Shown piece by piece: positions 53,166-62,042 of a stretch of 64,000 nt of DNA (position 1 is the stretch's first letter; every line of letters starts with the position of its first letter). The stretch lies in contig NZ_CP035501.1 of NCBI RefSeq assembly GCF_004135585.1, forward strand, positions 1,413,001-1,477,000. The letters are read 5' to 3'. Below the pieces are notes generated by a model. It saw only the letters and a program-made list of their open reading frames with translations, ran no database searches and had not been told where the DNA came from. The stretch comes from Sphingosinicella sp. BN140058. GTDB taxonomy: Bacteria; Pseudomonadota; Alphaproteobacteria; Sphingomonadales; Sphingomonadaceae. The position numbers and the translations under genes are program-made.

Positions 53166-53885
53166 TTACTGGAGGAAGGACTCGACATAGGCCCAGTCAC
53201 CGGTGCCGACATTGGCTCCGTTCACGAAGAAGGTGGGCGTGCCGCTCACCCCTTGCGCTTCTGCCGCCTCGGCGATCTTTTCCAGACGTGCAAGCCCTGC
53301 CGGATCGGTCAGGCAGGCCTTTGCTCGCTGCGGCGTAACGCCCGCCCGGGCGGCGAGCTGGGTGAGACCGCCGATGTCGGCCAGCCGGCCCAGCCGCTCG
53401 CCTTCGGGAAGCGCCTTCAGCTTGTCCTTCTCCGCCTGCGAAAGGCCGCTGATCCTGCCGACCCATTGCTTCTGAGTCGCATACAGGTTCTCGGTCAGGC
53501 GGAAGTAATTGGCCGGGCTTGCGCACCGGGCAACCAAGGTTGCAGCGACGTCGATGCCGTTCAGCACGAAATTGCGGAACTCGTAGCTGACCTTGCCGGT
53601 ACGCACCTTCGCTTCCAGCCCGGCCTTCGCGCCGGCGCTGAAATCGGCGCAATGGGGACAGGTGAGCGATCCATATTCGACGAGCTTCACCGGCGCGGCG
53701 GGATTACCCATGCGGTAGCCGCCCTCCGGCGTCTGCACGATCGTCCGGGTCCAGTCACGCGCCGGGGCGGGCCGCGCCGCCGGCGCCTTGCGCGCGGGCG
53801 CCGCGTCCGCGGGGACAAGAGCGGCCGAGAGTCCGCCGGCGAGGCCGATGGCGCCGAGCGCGAGACCCAGGCCGCGGCCGATCAC
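53166..53885 (-). CDS. DsbA-family thioredoxin-fold secreted protein
   Basis: 239 residues from GTG 53885, overlapping the upstream stop (GTGA). Signal/anchor segment LGLALGAIGLAGGLSAALVPADA. Thioredoxin fold with active-site CPHC (YGSLTCPHCADFS), cis-Pro loop GVSGTPTFFVNG and the helical insert between them. It is a paralogue of the next gene; both begin the mature part with GGYRMGNP / GGFRMGNP. It acts in periplasmic disulfide chemistry. Located between its paralogue and smc. Confidence 0.9.
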   Translation of the reverse strand: MIGRGLGLALGAIGLAGGLSAALVPADAAPARKAPAARPAPARDWTRTIVQTPEGGYRMGNPAAPVKLVEYGSLTCPHCADFSAGAKAGLEAKVRTGKVSYEFRNFVLNGIDVAATLVARCASPANYFRLTENLYATQKQWVGRISGLSQAEKDKLKALPEGERLGRLADIGGLTQLAARAGVTPQRAKACLTDPAGLARLEKIAEAAEAQGVSGTPTFFVNGANVGTGDWAYVESFLQ

Positions 53886-54625
53886 TTGATCGCCGCCCGA
53901 AGCTGCGGCTCCAGCGCCGCCCATGCGCCGGCTTCCACCTTTTCGCCGTTGATGACGAAGGTCGGCGTGCCCTGCACGTCATATTGCTTGGCGTCGGCCT
54001 CGTTCTGCTGAATGAAGCGCTGCACCTGGGCCTGATCGGTCAGGCAGGCCTGCGCCTTGGCGGCAGGAATCCCGCGGAGGCGTGCGAATTGATCGAGCCC
54101 GGCCGCCTTGGCGAAACCGGCCTGCGGCGACGGCATCGCGCCGATCTGCTGCTGCTGTTCCGGAGTCAGCGCAGCGGCCTTCGCGAACCAATCCCCCTGC
54201 GTCGCGAACAATTGGTCGCTGAGCGGGAAAAAGGCGGCGGGACCGTTGCAGCGCGCCAGCAACGCAGCGGCGAGATCGACGGGATCGCGGATGACGTTGC
54301 GGAATTCGTAGCTGACCTGGCCCGACGCCACATATTTGCTGACGATCACCGGCGTGCCCTGTTCCGCGAATTCGGCGCAATGCGGACAGGTCAGCGAGCC
54401 GAATTCGAGCAGCTTCACCGGCGCGTCGGGATTGCCCATGCGGAAGCCGCCCTGCGGCGTTTCGCTGACGATCTGCGTCCAGTCGCCGCCATTGGGCGCC
54501 GGAATCGTCTTGAGCGGCACGTTCTGGGCGAGGGCCGTCTGGTTGTTGCTGGCGGCATCGTCGCTGCCGCAGGCGGCGAGCGTGAGTGCGAGCGCCGCGA
54601 GCGCAGTGCCGGTCAAAGCCTTCAT
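53882..54625 (-). CDS. DsbA-family thioredoxin-fold lipoprotein
   Basis: 247 residues. Lipoprotein signal ALTLAACGSDD (lipid Cys19). Active site CPHC in FGSLTCPHCAEF and cis-Pro motif VQGTPTFVINGEKV. Resembles alphaproteobacterial DsbA-like lipoproteins, thought to introduce disulfides into periplasmic proteins. The ATG overlaps the DciA stop (ATGA), and its own stop overlaps the start of the paralogue, forming a tandem pair, likely a local duplication. Confidence 0.92.
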   Translation of the reverse strand: MKALTGTALAALALTLAACGSDDAASNNQTALAQNVPLKTIPAPNGGDWTQIVSETPQGGFRMGNPDAPVKLLEFGSLTCPHCAEFAEQGTPVIVSKYVASGQVSYEFRNVIRDPVDLAAALLARCNGPAAFFPLSDQLFATQGDWFAKAAALTPEQQQQIGAMPSPQAGFAKAAGLDQFARLRGIPAAKAQACLTDQAQVQRFIQQNEADAKQYDVQGTPTFVINGEKVEAGAWAALEPQLRAAIK

Positions 54626-55194
54626 TTCTTCCTGTCTCCAATTCTGCCGACGATCGGAATGGCGACCGTCACTCCCCCGGCTCCTTCGCCTGCCGCAACC
54701 CCGCGTGCAACCGCCTCAAGCACAGCGCGAAGTTCCGGATCGGCGATTTCGCGCAGCGATTCGGACATTTCATGCGGGATCGGCCGCAGCGAAGGCGGCG
54801 CGATCCGCGCCTTGGCGCGCTGCACCTGAACGATGCCTTGCCGGAACTGCACTCGGATCACCGCTTCATAGCCGAAGAAGCGATTCACCCGTTCGACGAT
54901 CACCGGGACGACGTGCTGCATCATCGGCGCGTGCGCGCCTTCCACGACCAGGGTGAGCACGCCGTTCGAGCGGCGGCCTGGCGGGAAGCGGATCGATTCG
55001 GGCGAGGACACGCCGGCGTAGCGCTCGCCGACGATCTCCTTCCAGCGGCTGACGATCGACGACTGGACGAAGCCGAATCGGCGGAAGGCGGCGCCGCCGA
55101 TCTCCGGCAGCATGTCCGATACGGCTCGCGCCCGGTTCGACCGCGGCGCCGCCTGCTGCTCCTTCTTCTTCGCTGTCCCGCCCGATTTGCCCAT
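54622..55194 (-). CDS. dciA: DciA-like (DUF721) helicase-loading protein
   Basis: 190 residues from ATG 55194 (MGKSGGTAKKKEQ); ATG 55206 four codons upstream is equally possible. Basic tail-like start, then DMLPEIGGAAFRRFGFVQSSIVSRWKEIVGERYAGVSSPESIRF and GVLTLVVEGAHAPMMQHVVPVIVERVNRFFGYEAVIRVQF, the DUF721 KH-like fold that loads the DnaB helicase in bacteria lacking DnaC. The C-terminal ~70 residues are low-complexity. It is divergent from mutY with only 26 bp between starts, and heads the dsbA-dsbA-smc run. Confidence 0.85.
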   Translation of the reverse strand: MGKSGGTAKKKEQQAAPRSNRARAVSDMLPEIGGAAFRRFGFVQSSIVSRWKEIVGERYAGVSSPESIRFPPGRRSNGVLTLVVEGAHAPMMQHVVPVIVERVNRFFGYEAVIRVQFRQGIVQVQRAKARIAPPSLRPIPHEMSESLREIADPELRAVLEAVARGVAAGEGAGGVTVAIPIVGRIGDRKK

Positions 55195-55220
55195 GCCGCC
55201 AAGCATGGCATAGGCGGCCC

Positions 55221-56231
55221 ATGTCCGTCGATGCATCAATTGCCCTGCTCGCCTGGTATGCTGTGGATAAGCGGCGACTTCCGTGGCGCGCCGAACCTGG
55301 CGAGGTGCCGGATCCCTATCGGATCTGGCTGTCAGAGATCATGCTCCAGCAGACCACCGTCGCCGCGGTCCGCCCGTATTTCGAGAAGTTCGTCACCCGC
55401 TGGCCGAGCGTCGAGGCGCTCGCCGCCGCCGATTATGGCGATGTGATGGCGGCCTGGGCGGGGCTTGGCTATTACGCCCGGGCGCGCAACCTCCTCGCCT
55501 GCGCGCGCAAGGTCGCCGAGGCGCATGGCGGCCGCTTCCCCGACACCGAAGCGGCGCTTCGGGCATTGCCCGGGATCGGGCGCTACACCGCCGCTGCCAT
55601 TGCGGCGATCGCCTTCGGACGGCGCGCCGTCGTCGTCGATGCCAATGTCGAGCGTGTCGTCTCGCGCCTGTTCGCGGTCGACGAGCCGCTGCCCGCCGCC
55701 CGCGAGCGGCTCTACGCGCTTGCCGACAGGATCACGCCCGAACGAAATGCGGGCGATTTCGCGCAGGCGATGATGGATCTCGGCTCGGCCGTCTGCACGC
55801 CGCGGGCGCCCGAATGCGGCCGCTGCCCGCTTGCTTCATGCTGTACGGCGCGGGCGGCGGGGACCCAGAGCCTGTATCCACGCAAGGCGCCGAAAGCGCC
55901 CAAGCCACGGCGCGACGGAGTCGCCTACTGGCTGGAGCATGACGGCCACGTCCGGCTGGTCCGCCGCCCGGCCAAGGGTCTGCTCGGCGGCATGCTGGCC
56001 TTGCCGACCGACGCCGCGCCGGCCGAGGCGCGCTGGCGCGAGGCAGGCAGCGTCGATCACGTCTTCACCCATTTCGCGCTGACCATGAAATTGCTCTGCG
56101 CCGAAGCCGACAGCCGGCCTCATGAGGAGGACGCGATCTGGTGGCCGATCGCCAGCATCGGCGACGCCGGTCTGCCGACCCTGTTCGCACGGCTCGCGGC
56201 CCGCGGCACCGAGTGGAGAGAAGCGGCATGA
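55221..56231 (+). CDS. mutY: A/G-specific adenine glycosylase MutY
   Basis: 336 residues. HhH-GPD enzyme: YRIWLSEIMLQQTTV carries catalytic Glu39, LPGIGRYTAAAI the helix-hairpin-helix, VVDANVERVVSRLF the catalytic Asp, and CTPRAPECGRCPLASC the four 4Fe-4S cysteines. The C-terminal ~110 residues are the Nudix-like domain that reads 8-oxoG (AKGLLGGMLALPT, DHVFTHFALTMKL). It removes A opposite 8-oxoG. Its stop overlaps the nudC start (ATGA). Confidence 0.95.
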   Translation: MSVDASIALLAWYAVDKRRLPWRAEPGEVPDPYRIWLSEIMLQQTTVAAVRPYFEKFVTRWPSVEALAAADYGDVMAAWAGLGYYARARNLLACARKVAEAHGGRFPDTEAALRALPGIGRYTAAAIAAIAFGRRAVVVDANVERVVSRLFAVDEPLPAARERLYALADRITPERNAGDFAQAMMDLGSAVCTPRAPECGRCPLASCCTARAAGTQSLYPRKAPKAPKPRRDGVAYWLEHDGHVRLVRRPAKGLLGGMLALPTDAAPAEARWREAGSVDHVFTHFALTMKLLCAEADSRPHEEDAIWWPIASIGDAGLPTLFARLAARGTEWREAA

Positions 56232-57118
56232 TCGAGACCGGCTTTACCGGCGCAGCGGTCGATCGCGCCGACAATCTCCGCCTCGACGAGGCGCAACTGG
56301 CCGAACTCGCCGCCCACGACGCAGCGCTGCTGATGCAGCTCGACGGGCTCGATCCGGTGCTGGACGAGGAGGGCCGCCTCACCTGGCTTCCGCTCGCCGG
56401 CGCGGCGGAGCTGATCTTCCTCGGCCTCCGGGGCGAGGTGCCCCTGTTCGCGCCGCTGATCCGCACCGCGCCCGGGCAGCGCGCGTGGAGCGTCTTCGGC
56501 CTCCTCGCGCGCATGGCGGCAGAAGAAGCTGCGCTCTGGGGCGGCGCCAAGAGCCTGATCGAATGGCACAATCGTCACCTCTTCTGTGGCATCTGCGGCA
56601 GCACCACCCTGCCGTTCCGCGGCGGCTGGGGGCGCCGCTGCACCGGCTGCGGCGCCGACCATTTCCCGCGGGTGGATCCGGTCGCGATCATGCTCGCCGA
56701 ATATGGAGGCAAGGTTCTGCTCGCCCGGCAGCCGCAATATCCGCCACGCCGCTATTCCGCGCTCGCCGGCTTCATCGAGCCCGGCGAATCGGTCGAGGAA
56801 GCGGTCGCCCGCGAGATCGGGGAGGAGGCCGGGATCGGCGTTCGCAACGTGCGCTACGTCGCCAGCCAGCCCTGGCCCTTTCCGGGCCAGCTGATGATGG
56901 CCTGCGTCGCCGAAGCGCTGAGCGACGATGTGACGCTCGACCGGACCGAGCTGGAAGACGCCTTCTGGGCCTCGCGCGACGATGTCCGCGCCGCCCTCGC
57001 CGGCGATCCGGACGCACGCTTCCTGGCACCGCCGCCATTCGCCATCGCCCACACCCTGCTGCGCTGGTGGGTGGATCGGGATCACGGCAGCGCAACGTTC
57101 AGCGGCGATCAAGGTTGA
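56228..57118 (+). CDS. nudC: NAD+ diphosphatase NudC
   Basis: 296 residues from ATG 56228. Zinc ribbon CGICGST...CTGCG (~119-145), Nudix box GFIEPGESVEEAVAREIGEEAGI matching GX5EX7REUXEEXGU, and the NudC array SQPWPFPGQLMM close after. It splits NAD(H) into NMN(H) and AMP and removes NAD caps from RNA. Coupled to mutY, a common pairing of Nudix and repair functions. Confidence 0.93.
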   Translation: MIETGFTGAAVDRADNLRLDEAQLAELAAHDAALLMQLDGLDPVLDEEGRLTWLPLAGAAELIFLGLRGEVPLFAPLIRTAPGQRAWSVFGLLARMAAEEAALWGGAKSLIEWHNRHLFCGICGSTTLPFRGGWGRRCTGCGADHFPRVDPVAIMLAEYGGKVLLARQPQYPPRRYSALAGFIEPGESVEEAVAREIGEEAGIGVRNVRYVASQPWPFPGQLMMACVAEALSDDVTLDRTELEDAFWASRDDVRAALAGDPDARFLAPPPFAIAHTLLRWWVDRDHGSATFSGDQG

Positions 57119-57233
57119 GCGGGAACAGGAAGCGCTTTGAGCCGCTTGCCCGTTTGCGCAGCCGCTTCTAAAGGGTCTGCCGAATTCCCATCCGCGCGCA
57201 CTCCTTGCGCGCCCCTGGAGGTCTGAACACGGC

Positions 57234-57956
57234 ATGGACAATCGCAACAACACGATTGCGGGCTGGGTGCTCGGTGCGGGCATTGTCGCACTCGGCGCTT
57301 CGATCGTCACCGCGGAAATGTTCAAGGCGGAGCGGCCGGAGAAGATGGGATATCCGATCGAAGGCGTGACCGGCGCCGAAGGGGCCGAGGGCGGTGCCGA
57401 AGCCGAGCAGCCGATCGCCAATCTGCTCGCCGCCGCCGATCCGGCGAAGGGCGAAGCCGTGTTCAAGAAGTGCACTGCCTGCCACACCGCCAACCAGGGC
57501 GGCGCCAACGGCACCGGCCCCAATTTGTTCGCCGTCGTGGGCAAGCCGATCGGCCATCATGCGCCTGGCTTCGCTTATTCGCCGGCGCTTGCCGGTCATG
57601 GCGGCAATTGGGGCTTCGAGGAGCTCAACCATTGGCTGAAGTCGCCGCGCGATTTCGCGCCGGGCACCAAGATGACCTTCGCCGGCCTCGGCAAGGCCGA
57701 GGATCGCGCCAATCTCATTGCCTGGCTGAACCAGCAGGGCAGCAACCTGCCGCTGCCCGCCCCGGTCGCCGCCGCGGGCAATCCGGCCCAGACCGCCGCC
57801 GAAGCCGCCGATCAGCCGGCCGCCGGCGACAAGGCCGAGGATGAGCCGGTGCTCAACGAGGCGACCGCAGCCGGCGCCAAGGGCGGCGCCAGCAACATTC
57901 ACGGCGATGGTGCTCCGACCGTCGACGGCCGCGCCGGCCAGCAAAAGACACAGTGA
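57234..57956 (+). CDS. Membrane-anchored c-type cytochrome (CycM-like)
   Basis: 240 residues. Uncleaved N-terminal anchor NTIAGWVLGAGIVALGASIVTAEM; heme attachment CTACH (FKKCTACHTANQGGANGTGPNL) and axial Met in GTKMTFAGLG, as in class I cytochromes c552/CycM of alphaproteobacteria that pass electrons from the bc1 complex to oxidases. An unusual Ala/Pro/Asp/Glu-rich tail of ~75 residues follows the domain. TGGAGG is the ribosome site. Single gene. Confidence 0.9.
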   Translation: MDNRNNTIAGWVLGAGIVALGASIVTAEMFKAERPEKMGYPIEGVTGAEGAEGGAEAEQPIANLLAAADPAKGEAVFKKCTACHTANQGGANGTGPNLFAVVGKPIGHHAPGFAYSPALAGHGGNWGFEELNHWLKSPRDFAPGTKMTFAGLGKAEDRANLIAWLNQQGSNLPLPAPVAAAGNPAQTAAEAADQPAAGDKAEDEPVLNEATAAGAKGGASNIHGDGAPTVDGRAGQQKTQ

Positions 57957-57969
57957 TGGAGCGGGGGTG

Positions 57970-58416
57970 ATGGTCTCGAGCAAGGCCGCCACCCCCGAAG
58001 CGTATCTCGCGGAGCTTCCGCCGGAGCGCGCTGCCTTCGTCGCGCGGCTGCGCACCCTGATCAACGCCAATCTTCCCGCCGGCTACGAGGAGCGGATGAA
58101 CTGGGGGATGATCTCCTGGGAAGTGCCGCTGTCGCTTTATCCGGATACGTTTAATGGCCAACCGCTTGGTTACGTGGCGCTCGCCGCGCAAAAGAATTTC
58201 ACAGCGCTCTATCTCACTTGCGTATACGCATCCGAGGAGCGCACCCAGCGCCTCAAGCGTGACTGGGCGAGCGCCGGCAAGCGGCTCGACATGGGCAAAT
58301 CATGCCTGCGCCTCAAGGGCCCGCAGGATCTAGCCGAAGAGGTGCTGGCGGCGACGATCCGGGCCGTTCCTTTGGATGTGCTGATCGCCGAGCATGCGCG
58401 TGCACGCGCCCGTTGA
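57970..58416 (+). CDS. DUF1801 protein
   Basis: 148 residues from ATG 57970; the open frame starting at 57841 overlaps the cytochrome gene and is discounted. PEAYLAELPPERAAFVARLRTLINANLPAGYEERMNWGMISWEVPLSLYPDTFNGQPLGYVALAAQKNFTALYL is the DUF1801 (YdhG-like) fold, and MGKSCLRLKG its last strand. Small cytoplasmic protein of unknown function, 13 bp after the cytochrome stop. Confidence 0.85.
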   Translation: MVSSKAATPEAYLAELPPERAAFVARLRTLINANLPAGYEERMNWGMISWEVPLSLYPDTFNGQPLGYVALAAQKNFTALYLTCVYASEERTQRLKRDWASAGKRLDMGKSCLRLKGPQDLAEEVLAATIRAVPLDVLIAEHARARAR

Positions 58417-58431
58417 TCGCAGGTAAATCCG

Positions 58432-59229
58432 TCAGCTGGCGCCGTATTCGGCAAGGTCGACCGCATCGACGGCCGCCGGGATGTCGGGATGCGATCTCGC
58501 CAGCGCCTTCGTTGTCCGCCTCAGATCGCTTTCTAGATAGGTCTTGAGAAAAGGCGCGGCCGCCAGCGGATCGCGACCATATAGGCGCTCCACGATGGCA
58601 AGGCCGGTGACGAGCGCCTGCTCGCTCAGATAGCCCTGCGTTCGCGACGACCAGCCCTGCAGCCCGTCCGACTGGAACTGCGAAAAATTTCGGGCGCTGT
58701 TGGCAAGGAAGATGCCGAATCCCATCCACGTGGCAGCAAGATCAGTGTGGAGCTCGTGCAGGTCCCATCCACCCGGAGGATCGGTTGCGGCCGTGCTCAT
58801 CAGATAGTGGGCAAGTTCGTGCGCGAGAGTCGCTATCATCGCCGTGGTATCGGTGGTCAACTCCGGATTGTAGGTGATGACCACCTTTGGGATGCCGTCC
58901 TCGCCGGTGATCTGGAAGGTGCCGCATGGCGCCGGCGCGTCCTCATGGCGGAGAAACAGCGCCGGCCCGACCTGCGCCGGACGGTCGCGCCGGCCCGCTT
59001 GCAGCTCACACGGCCAGTCCTCCATTCCTGCCGCAGCACGGACATGTTCGAATAGATCCGCGATCCGTTCGTGACCCTGGGATGAGGAGGCGGGAAAGAA
59101 CGCCGGGCTCGGGAGCACCAGAAGTCGAGCGGCGCTCCCGAATTCAAGCCGCAACCATTTGAACGTGGCCAACTGCCATTCGAACTCGTCCCGATCGATA
59201 GGGAGGCGCGGCCCGAACAGCGAAAGCAT
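58432..59229 (-). CDS. Putative metalloprotease with HELAH motif
   Basis: 265 residues from ATG 59229. The core is VVITYNPELTTDTTAMIATLAHELAHYLM (HExxH) followed by WDLHELHTDLAATWMGFGIFLANSA, where the later acidic or His residues could complete the zinc site. No signal peptide or membrane segment. I do not recognise a named family; peptidases of similar motif order are scattered in proteobacteria. It starts 3 bp after the LOG-family gene, so they are likely co-expressed. Confidence 0.7.
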   Translation of the reverse strand: MLSLFGPRLPIDRDEFEWQLATFKWLRLEFGSAARLLVLPSPAFFPASSSQGHERIADLFEHVRAAAGMEDWPCELQAGRRDRPAQVGPALFLRHEDAPAPCGTFQITGEDGIPKVVITYNPELTTDTTAMIATLAHELAHYLMSTAATDPPGGWDLHELHTDLAATWMGFGIFLANSARNFSQFQSDGLQGWSSRTQGYLSEQALVTGLAIVERLYGRDPLAAAPFLKTYLESDLRRTTKALARSHPDIPAAVDAVDLAEYGAS

Positions 59230-59231
59230 GG

Positions 59232-60116
59232 CTATTTGCACATCTCCACGGGCAGATCGCGCGCGTGGTAATATTCGCAAACGTAGCGCCAGGCTTCGTC
59301 TGCAGTTTCGACGAAGTGGAAAAGGTCGAGATCCTTCTTTGCGATCACGCCCTCCTCGGCAAGCGCCTCGAAGCCGACGACACGCTCCCAGAAGTCGCGG
59401 CCGAACAGGATGATCGGCAGCGGCTTGACCTTGCCCGTCTGGATGAGGGTCAGCAATTCGAAGAACTCGTCGAACGTGCCGAAGCCGCCCGGGAACACCG
59501 CGACGGCGCGGGCGCGGAGCAGGAAGTGCATCTTGCGCAGCGCGAAATAGTGGAACTGGAAGCTCAGCGACGGGGTCACATACGGGTTCGGCATCTGCTC
59601 GTGCGGCAGCACGATGTTGAGGCCGATCGATTCCGCGCCGACATCGCAGGCGCCGCGATTGGCGGCTTCCATGATCGACGGGCCGCCGCCCGAGCAGACG
59701 ACGAAGTGGCGCTGTCCGTCGGGGCCCTTGTCGACCCGGCTGCAGAGCCGCGCGAGCTGCCGCGCCTCGTCATAATATTTGGATTTGGCCTTCAATCGTT
59801 CGGCGACGAGCCGCTGCTGATCGGTTGCGGCGGCGGCGAGCAGGGCGTCTGCCTTCTCAGGCTCCGGGATGCGGGCGGAGCCGTACATGACGAAGGTCGA
59901 GCTGATCTTCGCCTCTTCGAGCAGCAATTCGGGCTTCAGCAATTCGAGCTGGAATCGGATCGGTCGCAAATCCTCGCGAAGCAGGAAATCCAGGTCCTGG
60001 AACGCAAGGCGGTAGGCGGCGTCGGCGGTCTGCGGCGCCGGCGTCGGCTGGTTGGCGACTTCGGCTTCTTCGCGGGCGCGCTGGAAGACGCGCGTGGGGG
60101 GTACGATTTCGGTCAT
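59232..60116 (-). CDS. LOG-family (TIGR00730) nucleotide 5'-monophosphate phosphoribohydrolase-like protein
   Basis: 294 residues from ATG 60116. N-terminal ~90 residues are a helical extension (FQDLDFLLREDLRPIRFQLELLKPELLLEE), then the Rossmann core TFVMYGSARIPEPE, VVCSGGGPSIMEAANRGA, and the signature FPGGFGTFDEFFELLTLIQ (PGGxGTxxE), which in LOG enzymes releases the base from cytokinin- or AMP-type nucleotides. The long N-terminal part is typical of the large bacterial branch. Confidence 0.9.
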   Translation of the reverse strand: MTEIVPPTRVFQRAREEAEVANQPTPAPQTADAAYRLAFQDLDFLLREDLRPIRFQLELLKPELLLEEAKISSTFVMYGSARIPEPEKADALLAAAATDQQRLVAERLKAKSKYYDEARQLARLCSRVDKGPDGQRHFVVCSGGGPSIMEAANRGACDVGAESIGLNIVLPHEQMPNPYVTPSLSFQFHYFALRKMHFLLRARAVAVFPGGFGTFDEFFELLTLIQTGKVKPLPIILFGRDFWERVVGFEALAEEGVIAKKDLDLFHFVETADEAWRYVCEYYHARDLPVEMCK

Positions 60117-60199
60117 GGCGCGGCCTGTAGAGCCTGTTCGCGCGGGGTGGAAGCGGCACGCATTCGACCGCGCTCGAAATCCTCCTCGGATCAGTGGCT

Positions 60200-60841
60200 T
60201 CAGCGGCAATAAGGGCCGCGTCCCATGTCGAAATGCAGATGATCGCGGTGGAGGGCATTGGCATCGGGGCCGAGTACGATGCCGAAGCGGCGGCAGCCGG
60301 CCTGATGCACCGCCCGCAGGAAACGGCGCACGTCTTCGTCAGGACCGTTCCAGCCGCCGAGCACGGTGATCCGCCGGCCGTCTTCGAGAACGAAGGCGGC
60401 GATGTCGACCGCGTTGGCGCGGCCATGCTCGCTCAATCGGTTGCCTGCCTGGCCGTTGATCGGACGGCAGCTGTAGGTGCCGAAACTTTCGATCTTCACC
60501 ACCCGAGTCTTGAGCCACACCCGGGCGTTGGTCTGCAGCGCCTCGCGGGTCCAGCGTGCGAACTGGCGGGCGAGCGGGCAGGTCATCGACTTGAGGTTGG
60601 TGGTCGGCGTGCCGATGTCGAGCAACTGCACCGCGCCGATCGCCGAGCAGCCATTCTCGAACACGCGGTCGGGCAGCGCCTTGAAGCGCACCCCTTCCCG
60701 GCCGAGATCCGCAAGGCATTGGCGCACGTCCTCCGCGCGCGGCGCGGTCGCTCCCGCCGGCGGCCGTTCGTCGCGGGCGCGGCCGCCCGGGATGCAACTC
60801 GCCAGCAGGAGCAAGGGTAAGAGAACGAATCCGCGCCGCAT
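60200..60841 (-). CDS. Extensin-like family lipoprotein (peptidoglycan DD-peptidase-like fold)
   Basis: 213 residues from ATG 60841. Lipoprotein signal GFVLLPLLLLASC. The body GTYSCRPINGQAGNRLSEHGRANAVDIAAFVLEDG and LHRDHLHFDMGRGPYC is the extensin-like C-terminal domain, related to LAS/M15 metallopeptidases: H in SEHGR, D in AVDI and the HxH of DHLHFD line up with zinc ligands. It may trim peptidoglycan cross-links in the periplasm. Single gene between LOG and the oxidoreductase. Confidence 0.85.
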   Translation of the reverse strand: MRRGFVLLPLLLLASCIPGGRARDERPPAGATAPRAEDVRQCLADLGREGVRFKALPDRVFENGCSAIGAVQLLDIGTPTTNLKSMTCPLARQFARWTREALQTNARVWLKTRVVKIESFGTYSCRPINGQAGNRLSEHGRANAVDIAAFVLEDGRRITVLGGWNGPDEDVRRFLRAVHQAGCRRFGIVLGPDANALHRDHLHFDMGRGPYCR

Positions 60842-60884
60842 CGCCCGAACGCTGCTGCCTCCGGGCGATGCGGTCAAGGCGGGA

Positions 60885-61898
60885 TCAGAAGCCGACCAGC
60901 ACCGTTTTGCCGATGGCCCTTCCGCTTTCGACCAGCGCATGCGCCTTCTTGAGGTTGGCGGCATCGATCGGCGACAGCGTCTCGGTCAGCGTGGTCCTGA
61001 GCACGCCCGCATCGACCAGATTCGCCACCTCCTCGAGCAAGCGATGCTGCTCGATCATGTCCTTGGTGCCGAACATCGGCCGAGTGAACATCAGCTCCCA
61101 CGACACCGTGATCGACTTGCGCTTGAGCGGCGCGATGTCGAAACTCTCGGGATCGTCGATCAGCGCGATCCGGCCCTGCGGTGCGACGATCTTCGGGAAG
61201 AACGGCAGCTGCTTCTCGGTCGCGGTCAGACCGGCGACAAAGTCGATCTCACCGATACCAACGCGCGCGAGCTCGGCATCGAGCGGCTGGTGATGGTCGA
61301 TCACGTGATGCGCGCCCATGCCCGTCACCCATTGCACGGTCTCCGGGCGCGAGGCGGTCGCGATGACGGTGAGGCCGGTCAGCCGCCGGGCAAGCTGGAT
61401 GAGGATTGAGCCCACGCCGCCCGCACCGTTGATGACGAGCAGGGTCCCCGCCGCGGTCTTGCGGCCGTACGGCACGAGCAGCCGCTCGAACAGCAATTCC
61501 CAGGCGGTGATCGCCGTCAGCGGCAGCGCGGCCGCTTCGGCCCAGCCGAGCGTCTTCGGCTTGTGGCCGACGATCCGCTCGTCGACTGCGTGCAGCTGGG
61601 CATTGGTACCGGGACGGGTGATGTCGCCGGCGTAGAAGACTTCGTCGCCCACCGCGAACAGCGACACCTCCGGACCGACCGCTTCCACGATCCCTGCGGC
61701 GTCCCAGCCGAGGATCTTCGGCTCTCCGGCATCCGGCTGCGCCGCGGCGCGTACTTTGACGTCGACCGGATTGACCGAGACCGCCTTGACCCGGACGATC
61801 AGATCCCGCGGACCGGGCACCGGCGCGGGCATGTCGACATCGATGAGAGCGTCGTCGCGTTCGATGCTGCCGGGAATGTGGTAGCCGATGGCCTTCAT
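60885..61898 (-). CDS. Zinc-type alcohol dehydrogenase / quinone oxidoreductase-like enzyme
   Basis: 337 residues from ATG 61898. MDR superfamily: GWDAAGIVEAVGPEV and GDEVFYAGDITRPG, GHKPKTLGWAEAAALPLTAITAWELLFERL, then the NADP Rossmann motif VINGAGGVGSILIQLARR. It lacks the catalytic and structural zinc Cys/His sets of classical ADHs, so it belongs to the zinc-free quinone reductase-like branch (ZADH1/YhdH class). Reduces enones or quinones with NADPH. Divergent LysR gene upstream probably controls it. Confidence 0.9.
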   Translation of the reverse strand: MKAIGYHIPGSIERDDALIDVDMPAPVPGPRDLIVRVKAVSVNPVDVKVRAAAQPDAGEPKILGWDAAGIVEAVGPEVSLFAVGDEVFYAGDITRPGTNAQLHAVDERIVGHKPKTLGWAEAAALPLTAITAWELLFERLLVPYGRKTAAGTLLVINGAGGVGSILIQLARRLTGLTVIATASRPETVQWVTGMGAHHVIDHHQPLDAELARVGIGEIDFVAGLTATEKQLPFFPKIVAPQGRIALIDDPESFDIAPLKRKSITVSWELMFTRPMFGTKDMIEQHRLLEEVANLVDAGVLRTTLTETLSPIDAANLKKAHALVESGRAIGKTVLVGF

Positions 61899-61984
61899 GC
61901 TGGATGTCCCTGGTTGCGGCAGGACCTGCACCTGCCGCCCAGCAGATCGCGCCTGGACGCGCCGCGCGCCATGGCCAAGGCTGC

Positions 61985-61999
61985 ATGATGAGCATTCAT
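61985..61999. promoter_or_regulatory. Possible LysR-type operator in the divergent gap
   Basis: ATGATGAGCATTCAT, an ATGA-N7-TCAT dyad, lies in the 145-bp gap between the oxidoreductase and the LysR-type regulator, where a T-N11-A-like LysR site is expected. Only the symmetry supports it. Confidence 0.35.
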
Positions 62000-62042
62000 T
62001 TCTGTATGACAGCCACGGCCATTCGGGCTAGGCACTCCGCAT

